From Cristatella mucedo (taxonomy: Eukaryota; Bryozoa; Phylactolaemata; Cristatellidae): a stretch of 64,000 nucleotides of DNA. Shown here piece after piece: positions 11,511 through 23,124 of this stretch. Where the stretch lies: NCBI GenBank assembly GCA_009760855.2, contig WPIO01000032.1:3355001-3419000 (forward strand), read 5' to 3'. A program made the position numbers and the translations under genes. The notes below the pieces were generated by a model that did not search any database, was not told the DNA's origin, and was given only the letters and a program-made list of their open reading frames with translations. The first letter of the stretch is position 1. Each line of letters opens with the position of its first letter.

Positions 11511-12284
11511 ATGTTCAATGATTTGTAACAAAATGATGTCACAAGTGACTTAAGTGAAGAGTCCATGACATGGGCAGGTGGACTCATCCGGCCAATCCGG
11601 GCCCCTGAAGGCTGCATGGTGCCTCACACTGGCAAAAGATGGGCCTGCCTGACATTAATAAGCACACGATACGGATGCACGGCAGATGCAGCAGCATTAT
11701 GGGTCACAGTAACAGTTCATCGTGGCAAAAGTGCCGATTCCGGCATCCCAAGTGCAACAGCACCATAGCGACATAATCCGGACGAATATCAGTTAGCATT
11801 CATAATGAAAAGACTTGGCATTAGCACAAAACTGCCCTGCTCAACAAGCTTTGTAACCTCTTGCCACATTATCAGCCAAACGTCACTGTTGTGAGGCATA
11901 ACGGTATGCTGGCAGCACACAGGTTGACCAAACCGCATACGCCAATGCAGGAAACTGCAGGATTCACAGCCCGGTAGCAACAACTACGAACAAGCATCGC
12001 GTGAATTATGAAGAACTGCAGCCAGTCCTCCGTAAAGACGCTAACGTCACAACGTCACATACAGGCAGCTGCCACATGAGGTGCCACCTAGTACAGCTGG
12101 TCCAAGTGATACGAATGCACCAGTCTGCATTATTTGTCGGCTGGAACGTCGCCCACCCTGAGCGGTTGAGCTTTCGGCTTCTCCGGTTTAGCTGCTGCTG
12201 CTTCAGCAGCCCTTCGTGCACTCCTACTCTCGGTGAGGCTATCTAAAACCAAACGAAGCAGTCAATCTGGTGCTGGCAACCGGG

Positions 12285-12285
<1 letters not shown>
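11510..12285. other. No recognised feature between hAT relic and LINE
   Basis: May include the 3' non-coding part of the hAT element. I found no inverted terminal repeat. Confidence 0.3.
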
Positions 12286-13425
<1,140 letters not shown>

Positions 13426-13429
13426 TATT

Positions 13430-14500
13430 TGAACTCTGAATCGACAGCAAACAAAAACTGACGAAGACAGAACAAAATACGGTGTTACATGCACCACCTC
13501 ACTTTGAGTGACTCAAGGAAGTATTAAGTCATAACAAGAGCAGCAGAACATATAAATCTTGACAAGTAAAAGTGTAGTACTACTGTGGCCAAAAACACGG
13601 TCACGTAAGCCATGCAAAAGAGTTGCAGTCAGTCAACTCAATTTCCAAAAATCAAATAAATTCAAAACAATCACGTGAATCTTTGTTCAGTTTTGTGGTG
13701 AGCGATTATTAAGCTGCTTGGTCAACGAGACTAGGCAGAGAGTTGTACGGTGCACCTTTGCATGCAGCATAACAGATTAAATATTCGCCAAAGCAACACA
13801 TCTGTCGGAAGCTCGCAGTCACGAGATAGCACACCCGTTTCGGCTGTGACATGTTGCCACACAATTTTTCGAAGATGTCTTTTGCAGAAACCCCGTTAAC
13901 TGACCACTGGGATGCCATCACTGTAAAATGGGCACGGTTGCCTTTATTCATTAGACATTTGTCCATGCTATGGAAGGCCATTACTCGAACTATTTCAACC
14001 AACAGCAATTAATAATCGACAGTAAGGCAACCAATTTCACCATGTGTGCTGCATTTGTCAGCTGCTTGCTGAGCTACTCTCTCAAATCGATATCCTGTAA
14101 GCCTATCTATATAGGGAACACACCGGAGAGCGATTTAGGGAGGCGGTTTGGATTACCAAGAACATAAGCCAGACAGACTAGCAAGTGGGAGTATCAAGAA
14201 CTAGCACACCAAAAGCCTGACCAATGCTACAGCTGCTAGCTACCAGTCGATGAACCAGTGATGATTACCATAAATTAGGCATTAAAAATAACTATAGGCA
14301 TTGCAAATTGCATGAATTTGCAATCTCATGCACAAACAGAGCTACTGCTCAGAAGCTTGCTATACAGCTGCAGTCAAACAATAAGTGGCATGGCATGGTC
14401 CATATGGCTAGTTACTGATGGGGTTCTAATTTAATGGTGCCAATGTGTTTCACCGGTCAACTAGCAATTTAAAAGTACCAATTTCGGGAAATTCAGTGAG
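13430..14500. other. No recognised gene; one 99-residue minus-strand frame
   Basis: The frame 13709-14008 (minus) has no motif I recognise. It is downstream of the Tls1 gene but lacks the charged tail expected for its last exon. Confidence 0.3.
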
Positions 14501-14504
14501 CCTA

Positions 14505-14575
14505 TTAAGATAGCGCCTAGAGAGAGATTGAGTTCTCTGAGGGTGCTTTATCAAGTGCATTATTATTATTATTAC
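14505..14575 (+). mobile_element. L2 LINE tail fragment
   Basis: TAGCGCCTAGAGAGAGATTG, AGTTCTCTGAGGGTGCTTTA and (ATT)n. Confidence 0.85.
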
Positions 14576-15097
14576 CAGCAGCAACAACTGCAAGGTTCAC
14601 CACAATGCCATTATCAAGCCCTTGTAATGCATTAACTTTCCAAGAACAGATTTAGGAGCTACCTTTTTCAACTAACTTATACATGCATTAAAAATGCAAC
14701 CAGGTCTTGAAAACAGAATAAAGAGTAACCAACCAAAAAATTAAGGCTAAACAAAAGGTCTTTATGGCCCACACAGACTGACACGATGACCACAAGGGCT
14801 ATTATGGTGGTGCAAATACCAACCTCATAGGGTAAGAAAAAGACACAATTTCCAGAGCATACACATACTTCCTGCAAACAATAATGCATTTTTGCCCAAA
14901 AATCATACACAAAACAGTCAATATCAACTAAAAATTGACAATCTGAATAGGGAACAACTCATGCAACGCACCTGGAAATACTTGGCGACTAACTCAAGAA
15001 GTTTTGTATAATTCGTCAAAAAGTACTCTACTTAAGTTGCTGCTGGTCAAGCGAGTTGATTTCAAAACTCAAATAATACTCCCCATGGGGGTCACTA

Positions 15098-15396
15098 TAT
15101 TTGGCAGATGACCCAATGCATAACCCAATGACACAAAGCACACTACCAGGCTACCAAAGAACTTTTTTAATAAGTCTGTGTGTACACGGGTGTGCATATG
15201 CAAGCGGTTCTAATGCACTCACCCAGCCAGTCTCCAGATCTGAACCCCATAGAACGACTATAGAGCGATATCGACAAGCAGCTGAGGCAGATGTTGAAAC
15301 TACACCAGCAGCGGATCTTTACAGTAAAATGTGCTACAGTAGAAGAGACTACGCAGAAGCTGGTGGCCTTATATATATAGCCAGACAAGGGAGGTT
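15098..15396 (+). pseudogene. Tc1/mariner-type transposase C-terminal relic
   Basis: The frame near 15225 reads SPDLNPIERL, a stop, SDIDKQLRQMLK, ... PDKGGY and stop. SPDLNPIE.LW is the Tc1 catalytic-region signature; the Trp codon has become TAG. Upstream, in another frame, ADDPMHNPMTQST and WLPKNFFNKS correspond to the DNDPKHT..WL..N segment. Only the last third remains. It lies about 450 bp beyond the last Tls1 exon found, on the opposite strand. Confidence 0.75.
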
Positions 15397-15847
15397 ATTA
15401 AGCATCGTGATAGGACGACGTCACAGTAAACGCATACATATCTGTGTTTGTCTTTGAGCTGTCAATAAAATATTTTCACATGCTGCAAGCAACTTGAGTA
15501 TGCCTGGCAGAAAATCCTCGCATTATCCGACGGGAGAAGCAGCCTTAACAGCTTCGGCCAGACTGCCAGGGTATTTTGCAAAGACTGAGTGTACTTAGTA
15601 CTTGAGGCAATAAACTGTGGCACTAACCATTTGCCCGGGTGCCTTGCAAACAGAATAGGTAACAGATCTGAAGTCACTTGAAAAAAAACACGACAAATTA
15701 TAGAAAATGCAGTCTATTTTGGCATTAAAAGTCAACAAGCCACGGTAAATAATGCTTAATTTGATAGCAGCAGCTAGGAGTGAGAATAAGTAGCATACAG
15801 TGGTCATCTGCAAGGCACTCCTCATAATTTCAGCTTAGTGAACTTAC

Positions 15848-15981
15848 ATCGGTTGTGCTGCATGAAGTTTACAGCCACATTCGACGGAACGAAAGCTGAT
15901 ACGTCCTCTCTTTTTTCTAACCGCTCCTTCATCAACTTCTGCTTGGCATCCTCAGTAGCTTCAATGTTTCTAATTTTTGCT
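15848..15981 (-). CDS. Tls1 homologue exon 6
   Basis: Encodes AKIRNIEATEDAKQKLMKER, LEKREDVSAF and VPSNVAVNFMQHNR. It matches the AKIKNIISTEDAK and SFVPTNMAVNYVQHNR segments of human. It ends in phase 1 at donor GTAAGT. A possible continuation after an AG at about 15612 reads only FYCLKY and a stop; this is too short and divergent to call. Confidence 0.93.
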
Positions 15982-18113
15982 CTGCAACGTGCATCCATTC
16001 ACAGCAGTAAACTCATGCCTCACACTATTAAGCTGCATCGGCAACGTCAAGCCGCCAAGGGCAACATCTAACCGGTAGCCCTGAGCAAGCAAGGTTTACA
16101 TACGCAATACCAAGGTCCACCTCCGGTATGCCACTAAGCATTTGATTAGATAGCATGTCCTCAGTCTTGCGTAGGCTCGACTCCACTCGCAAGTAATCAG
16201 GTAGCTCATACAACACAGCCTCTGGGTCTTTTGATCTATAAAAAAAGACAACCAAAGAGTTTATTTGCTTACCCATTGGCACACGCAGCTGTATATGGCA
16301 GTTTAACCATCGCATTGTGGTTTGATAAGTAAATGCTACTAGCAGTAGTGTGTAAGCACAAACAAACTTGAGTTGAGTTAACACATGCACTGATGACCAA
16401 ATAATCCATTAATAAATGCCGCACATCAAAAATAATGTAGAATGCAAACGATATAGCCGAGTTAGCACAAGGCACATACTAACTACTAACTTGTAGCATG
16501 CACACATACACATCGACATTTTGGAGAACACAAACACTTGAGCAAACTGACAGATAGATGGCGTAGTCTTTAATACAAAAAATCCGTGTCAATTGTTCAG
16601 CTCATCAAGCAACAGTAAAAGCTGGGGCAGATTGTGGCATCCAGCCACTAATAAATATTTTTATGTCACTAGACCGCTGGTCTTGACTCTTCCACGTCAC
16701 CTGTATTCGGCAAAATAAAATGTCAGCATAGAAAGAAATCACCTAACCGTAGGTTGATGACTGTACTCCTCTATTTCTAATTCCACAGCTCAGCTGTAGC
16801 AACATCCTTAACGATCGCAGCATGTTGAAAACATACAACAGACATGGCCAAGGTGCCTCTATCGATCGAACATCAGGCTGCTCCCACGATGGCTCGCCTA
16901 GCTCAATATCAGAAAATGCGATCATTCTAGCTTGTAGTGGGCAATAGAGAATTGCCTGCTGTAGGACTCGAACTCACGACCTAAGTAGTGAAGTGCAAGC
17001 AGCATACCCCTAGGCATAGACCCATTTCTTTATCCACAACCCATACATCAACCTAGCTTTAAGCATGTCATACAGCCACAAATAATTAGTACTATGCAAC
17101 ATTTTAGACAATTGCCTGGCTGAAATACTATAAGAGAACTGCAAAGCAAAAGTGACCATTACACAGAAGATTAACGGCAGGCAGGCAGCATGACGTTCGG
17201 GCAGTACAAGCAAGATCTTCACCTCTTTTGGTTGGCTGCCTCTGAACCTTTGGTCTCAAGTGGAACACCTCGACGTCTAGCCAGCTCTTCCTCGACATAC
17301 TTTAGCCTACAGCCCACCAGAGAGCAGTACATATTCATAAATCTGCTATACAGTCGGCCAGTACGATTCATCAAACTTTGCTGAAAATGCAAAACGTTCG
17401 GCTACACTTTGGGCAACTAACCACCAGCAACTCACATCTGAGCATCTTCGTCCCTCTGGTTAGTTTCTGCAGCAAACTCAGTGCCGATTTTGTCAGAATC
17501 CACAGCATCGGTAGAAATGCTCAGGTTCTGGGTTTTGAGCTTCTTCATATCCACAAAACCACCTGTTTTGACCTTAAAAGGATCATTCTAAAAGCAAAGA
17601 AAAATTTAGCATGCACGGTGTTAACAAGATAAGCTAAAGACTAGATAAATGAAAGCGCTAGCTGTGCCTTCGCGCCTGAACACTCTACTGCCGAGCAAAA
17701 AGTTGCAGTGTACCCACTATAGATGTGAACTCACAGCAACCGAGTTAGCTCAAAGGAGTAAGTGTACTGCAACGCTCGACATAACACAAGCCAGCCACGA
17801 GGCACATAATATGATTTCACCTCAAATGGCAAACAATCCAGCCTAATCTTACAACTGGTAGCTAGCAAAGCAAGCACTCGATAGTAACAATAAACATCTT
17901 ACAGTGTTTGCTTAGTCCAGTAGCTGTACTTGGTGTATGGTGCCACAAGCAAATGGCCTTTGGTACAATGCAGCATCCAAGACCGGTGGTTCAAAGAGTA
18001 ATTCACAAGATCTTCTAACAGGCAATTGTGGCCCATATCACTCAACTTATCTCTCCCCTATCTATCTGTATATATATATATATATATTTATTTATTTATT
18101 TATTTATTTATAT

Positions 18114-18189
<76 letters not shown>

Positions 18190-20465
18190 ACAATACTGCT
18201 TCCTTTGGATTGTCAATGCAGTCTCAGTTACATTCCATGCCTGCATCTTAGGAAATGTCAATACTTTTCACATTCGAGAGGACACAAGACTATTTTGTAA
18301 TGCAAGCACACCATACTTTACACAAAACATAGTCATAGGCTGCCACAACAAAGGCTTATGATGACACAGTCTGATGCCCAGAGGCTACAAAATAGATGGA
18401 GGCCCGATGGCAAGGTCTGACTGAGGTCGTGGGATCGAGCCCCGAGGCAAATGTGAAGCGCCTGAATAAAGATTAAGTTCTCTTGGGGCGCTATATAAAT
18501 GAATTATATTTGTATTTATTTATGGAACGAATGTACATCCAAGAACTTTGCAAACTGTGGTTTGATAGTGATGCCTGCCTACTCCAGTCTGCATCTGGGG
18601 TCATCTAAAATCATCAAAACGTCTAAAAATAGCTCTAACGAGCATTATTTAAAAACTGCTACCAATGGGCAACATTATAATGAAAAGATAGTAAAGGTAG
18701 TAAGGGTTAGCTGGTTAAACAGCCTTATTTAAATAGCAGCAAAACAGCCTTTAAGACTAACAACCTGATTGTAGCATGCAATAAAAGATTGTCTGTAGCA
18801 GGACTTCAACCCACGACTGGGTCGTGAAGTGCAAGTATCTTATTCCTGGGCTAAGACCCAAGGGCAACACTCCCTCCATGCTAGAGAACGACTTACATCA
18901 ATGATAATTGCATTTGTAGCTGGCAGAACCTTTCCTGTAGCAAGACCAACATGACTCACACCACGAGGTCTTTCACGAAGTTTTTGCACAAGCTTTGTTT
19001 CTTGAACAGCAGGGCTGAAAAGGGATTACTCATTATTCTATAGAATAATAAAGATCCCCACAGTCAAAAACGTGCAGAAAAAATGCATCAGCCAGTTGTA
19101 CTCTTGAGCAGTAACCCGAGTAGAAGACTAATACAGCTAAAGCATCAAGATAGAGTGCACCCACGAACTGGATCTGTGGCTAGATCTGTAGCTAAGCAGT
19201 TAGGAATTGCGAAAGTAGAAGCAGATATTGTGACTAACCTAACAAGGGGCACTTTGAGCAGATTTGCTAAAAAACCAAACCCCATCCAAACAAGCACTAC
19301 ATGATGCAGCACCAAGCCTGAATAAATACAACAGAGGTGCAGGAGGTACGTTATGATTACTTTTGTCACTACAGATTACCATATGACCATCATGGTTTTC
19401 TACAGCCGGTCAGAGTATACTTGATTAAAACTAAGTGCAGTGCCTTCATGCCTAGATAGCTCAACTGTCACCCCATCAAAGCAATCAGCTCTTGCTTGCA
19501 TGTATTACTTATTATGGGAGCATAAACTAAGAAACCAACCTTACAATACATTTGTCAATGAAAAGTTGTGAAAGTATAAGTCGTCAGCTGTTTGACTAAA
19601 ATATGAAATAAATACGAATACCACCAGTTGATGAGCTCCCGGGAATGAACAGGTCACTTTCTGCTCAGTCGGCCAGCCAAGAAAATGCCAGGGTGATCGA
19701 CGATGTAAACAGTAGCTGCATGCACCCACTAACACGGCAGAGTACAAAGGTCAGTTTTATTTTCTTCTCTCTATTCTCATACAGAGGAAAACAATATAAT
19801 ACTTAAAAGAATGCATAATAACTTCAAAAAGTTATTTTCTTTAAGTACAGCCATTGGTTTTCACGATTATATTGACTTCACAACCTGAATATCATAAAAA
19901 AGAGTTACTTTCTAGACAGCTGAACGGGCAGAGACAAAGCAGCATTCAATGCGGAAGTAGAAGAACCTTGACTCAACGTTAAAATATAAAACTGCACACC
20001 TTTTCACAACCCTGCCAGTAATACCATCGTGTATTCACATAATCATGCTGTGCTGGTTTGACCCAGTGGGTAAGGTGCTGGCCCATACCAAGGTCAAGGT
20101 AAATGTATTTGATGGCCAGGGTCGTGAGCTCAAGCCCTGTGGCATACGTAAAGCCCCTGAATAGAGATAAAGTTCTCTTACGTTGCTATACAAATGAATA
20201 TATATGTAGATATAAAATATAAAATATGGAGATTGTAATAGCCAATTGGCAGACAGAAGCATTCTTAATTGCCTATTTTCAGAAAATAAAGAGACTCCAA
20301 GGAAACAAGTATCAGTAAGTCATGAATGCTAAACCCTACGATGGAATGCATGCTTCCTAGGTAGTTCTGGCCAACGCCTGGGCAGCTTCCTGACGGAGGG
20401 TCTAACCAAGCTTAGTCTGAAAAACCAGAGCCCATAATCAATCCCACAAGCCTGGCTCAACATTC

Positions 20466-20558
<93 letters not shown>

Positions 20559-21346
20559 TATCTCTTTCTCTATCTCCATCTCTCTTTTTCCCACTCCCTC
20601 TCTCTGTCTATTTCACTCCGTCTCACTCATTTTCACTCGTCCAATCGCTCTTCTTTCCTACATCATCCTTAAGGCGTAATGGTTTTTGAAAAAAAAACGT
20701 TGAGGGTTTTTTGAAAAATAAACAACGAGGTACCTTAATCAGCACCGGGCCTATCGGCTGGCACTACAAGAACGCAGCATTGGTGGCGCTACACGCCGAT
20801 GTCAGCACCGAAGTGACAGAACACGCCCCTAAACAGCAGTACAGTGTATCTCGCACAGCATGATAGCGCCGTCCCAGAAGAACGAGAAGCAAGGCAGAAG
20901 TCAAGAAGATAAGCCAAACTTCCCGACTAATCAAAGGGAGTGCCTTCACCAAAGAAAGGAAAAGTGTAACTGCGGACATCAATCTTTAAAGTAGAAGCGC
21001 CTTTATATACTGCACTCATTAACCAGCTCATTACTTCTAGAGAATAAAATCTCTGCTGCAGCATAACGGCATTTAAAACTTTTAATAATGACCTTGGGCT
21101 GTCCGTAAAAAAACCAAAGCTCTCAGCACAACACGGACACCCGACTGAGACCGCAAGCTCAGAAGAAACGCTCCTTCACATGCGCACCCCGCCGTTTTAG
21201 AAATGCTTAGGAAGACTAGAAGCCAGCAGGTACAGGTTCTGAACCCTTAGAATCGTTACGAACCACTTCTCATCTTCATCCTCACTCTTATCAGACGAAC
21301 GCCGACGCTTTCTAAAACATTTCTTCTCAGTCTTCCTAGAATCCAT
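15848..21346 (-). CDS. C9orf78/Tls1 homologue (spliceosome-associated), C-terminus not found
   Basis: Homologue of human C9orf78 (HCA59) and yeast Tls1, small charged nuclear proteins associated with the spliceosome. Exons in coding order: 21267-21346 (end uncertain), 18897-19014, 17436-17587, 17223-17306, 16104-16235 and 15848-15981. All phases join. The product starts with a basic/acidic stretch (FRKRRRSSDKSEDEDE), then LRERPRGVSHVGLATGKV, DPFKVKTGGFVDMKK, ETNQRDEDAQ, and LKYVEEELARRRG. After these come the hallmark KTEDMLSNQMLSGIPEVDLG and FVPSNVAVNFMQHNR. About 233 residues are readable against 289 in human. The missing part is the charged tail after the residues matching HNRFYHEEL. The last exon found ends in phase 1 at a GTAAGT donor, so at least one more exon must exist. 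Confidence 0.92.
16104..16235 (-). CDS. Tls1 homologue exon 5 with the family hallmark
   Basis: Encodes SKDPEAVLYELPDYLRVESS, then LRKTEDMLSNQMLSGIPEVD and LGI. The run EMLSNQMLSGIPEVDLGI is nearly invariant across C9orf78/Tls1 proteins. Acceptor is TTATAG and donor GTATGT. Confidence 0.96.
16925..17035 (-). mobile_element. SINE family 2 variant fragment
   Basis: GTAGGACTCGAACTCACGAC (B-box complement) and GTGAAGTGCAAGCAGCATAC match the head of the 18.8-kb variant. The 3' end is missing. Confidence 0.5.
17223..17306 (-). CDS. Tls1 homologue exon 4
   Basis: Starts with the last base of the split Met codon and reads LKYVEEELARRRGVPLETKG. It corresponds to MMKYIETELKKRKG in human. The donor is AG|GTGAAG, phase 2. 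Confidence 0.9.
17436..17587 (-). CDS. Tls1 homologue exon 3
   Basis: Bounded by acceptor TTTTTAG/AAT and donor GTGAGT. Encodes NDPFKVKTGGFVDMKKLK, a Ser/Asp-rich spacer, and GTEFAAETNQRDEDAQ. It matches DPFQMKTGGMVDMKKLK and SAETNRRDEDADM of the human protein. Confidence 0.93.
18068..18188 (+). repeat. (TA)n, (TTTA)n and (CT)n compound microsatellite
   Basis: Three simple repeats in a row, (CT)n from about 18117 to 18188. Confidence 0.97.
18385..18512 (+). mobile_element. SINE family 1, 5'-truncated
   Basis: GGTCTGACTGAGGTCGTGGG, ATCGAGCCCCGAGGC, GTGAAGCGCCTGAATAAAGA and GGGGCGCTATATAAATGAAT. The A-box part is largely missing. Confidence 0.78.
18702..18870 (-). mobile_element. SINE family 2 variant
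   Basis: AGCTGGTTAAACAGCCTTAT, AGGACTTCAACCCACGACTG and a tRNA-like head to about 18870. It is diverged from the 33-kb type; its body has a different middle. It lies in the Tls1 intron near exon 2. Confidence 0.6.
18897..19014 (-). CDS. Tls1 homologue exon 2
   Basis: Bounded by acceptor TTTTCAG and donor GTAAGT. Encodes PAVQETKLVQKLRERPRGVS and then HVGLATGKVLPATNAIIID. It matches the ETREVQNLRKRPNGVS region of human C9orf78. Confidence 0.92.
20048..20205 (+). mobile_element. tRNA-derived SINE, family 1
   Basis: TGGTTTGACCCAGTGGGTAA head, GGTCGTGAGCTCAAGCCCTG B-box region, AAGCCCCTGAATAGAGATAA tail and TTGCTATACAAATGAATATA end. It lies in Tls1 intron 1, opposite strand. Confidence 0.85.
20466..20600 (+). 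repeat. (CT)n microsatellite with (CTAT)n flank
   Basis: (CT)n at about 20467-20542 then CTATCTAT and degenerate CT-rich sequence. It lies in Tls1 intron 1. Confidence 0.95.
21267..21346 (-). CDS. Tls1 homologue exon 1
   Basis: The start ATG is 21344-21346 and the frame reads MDSRKTEKKCFRKRRRSSDK followed by SEDEDE. Exon 2 needs a phase-2 donor. Two fit: AA|GTGGTT, ending the exon at 21267, or CT|GTACCT, ending at 21234 and adding 11 residues. I give the shorter form; transcript data would decide. Confidence 0.7.
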
Positions 21347-22009
21347 TGTGAATAAAGCAACTAATTTCACTCGCCACGCGGTCATGGCTGAAGGTGAAGG
21401 ACGGTAGCCCTCCCGCAGGAATAGGCGCGTTTTCTCGGTAGGTTTCCCTTCAATCTTACTTCGGTCTTCGTCACCAAGACTGAGAACATGGTACAAGACC
21501 AATGTAATATTGGAAAAACTGAGCATGGGTCTGTTTCTTTCTAAACGTAAGACCGAGGGACGACCGCTTGAATCTATGTACGGGCGACCAAATGCGCGTA
21601 CAGGCGCGTCTTCATTTAGTGATTTAGCATGCCCGTTTGAAAAGATTCAGCCTTGACGTATTCCTCATTTTAAGATCCAACCCAAGTAGGATATTGGCCG
21701 AAAAATCGAAGGCCAAACATCTTGATGCGTCGGTGGATTTGAAGGATCAAACCTGGAACGACCGCATTAGATTTCATAGCCGCACATTCGAAATTACAAT
21801 TATTCCTGATTACGTCGTGCCACATTAGGCAAGCTCATATACGCACGTGTGATAGATTTACAATTTTTATAAACCAGAATACATTTTAAACATGTACAAG
21901 CGGAGACCCGTGAAAAATCGCGAGATATCCAATTAGATTTTTGACGATCCAAGTTTGGAGGCGGAATCTCACAGTGACCCTCGTTAGCTTGCTTTCTAGC
22001 TTTGCTTTG

Positions 22010-22270
22010 AGTACTCTCAAATTAGGAGATTGCGTGATGTGGCTCAGCAATTAGCTCCAAGCTTCAGGAGCATAGCAGCTGATGGTACGGTCTCTAAGTG
22101 ACTCGAAGTTAGTTGGCGGGACATCCGAATAACCAGATTAGGAAGAGCTGATGGTGGACATGGGGCCTGGTTAGAAGGTTACTCAGAAACACCATAGGTA
22201 GACTCGAGCAAGTAAAATAAGGGACCTAAATGTGAACGACAAAATCTTCAAGTCAACATCAATAATTTCT
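22010..22270 (-). mobile_element. Worn LINE C-terminal fragment
   Basis: GTACGGTCTCTAAGTGACTC and AAGGGACCTAAATGTGAACG match minus-orientation LINE text near 23600 (GGGACCTAAAAGTGAGTGAC). Confidence 0.5.
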
Positions 22271-23124
22271 GAGAATTGTGAATTATTTGGGATAATGAGC
22301 AGTCATTTAGTATTTGGCTCACAACTTTCAAATATATTTGCTAACGCGTTTCTACCTTGAAGGGCATCATTAATTAACAGTGTAATTGAATGCAATTGAG
22401 AAAGCTGGATTGACTGCTCGCTTCACCAAAATTGGTGATTCGAAAAAGGAAGCACATGTTAAACTTACTCATGTTAAAAAGCAGTGCTAAGTCTAGTTTA
22501 ATAGAAAAGCATGGCATTTGTTCTGATCTTGAGAAAATCTTTCGTCCAGCATAGTTATAGTCAGTAGCCGCAGCTGGGCACTATCCAGCCAGCGGTTTTC
22601 TTTCGCACTTTTGATGTGAATATAGTTTCCAGAATGCAGAGGTATCTAGATTTCTGGAATGAGAAGCGGCGATACCAACAGTAAATTTGAAAGCTAAACA
22701 ACAGTCTAATGAGAGCAATCTTTAGACTGCCACTAAGGGGAAACCTAAATTGGCTAATGACGAGGGAAGGAGTGAGCCTACTGCGGTAATCGCCAAGACG
22801 TCAAAGACGACATGCGGACCAAAGCAGCATAAACTAGGTCAATTGCTGAAGCTTCACGTGCTAAGAACGAGAAACCTTAAATACGTCTTGGGAAACCAAA
22901 GGCGATGATTTCATATGAGACTAATGGACTGCTGCGGGTAATGTGCATGCATCTGACACCTTAACTTTAACTGGTCAGAAGGCGAATAAGATGATCGATC
23001 CTCCTGTTGCTGTTATGCAGCGTGAAGGTGTGATAAGTTGATTTGACGTTGCCACTTTACTAACTTCTGAAATTATAAACTGCTGATCTAAAACTGATCA
23101 AGCAGTTTTCCATATATACGGTGG

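Noticed and set aside
15101-15457. 118-codon plus-strand frame as a host gene
   Set aside because: The frame is a by-product of a frameshifted Tc1 relic; the transposase motifs are in the neighbouring frame.
15595-15612. FYCLKY-stop as the terminal Tls1 exon
   Set aside because: An acceptor in the right phase is expected by chance in 2 kb, and the sequence lacks the conserved charged tail; left as a possibility only.
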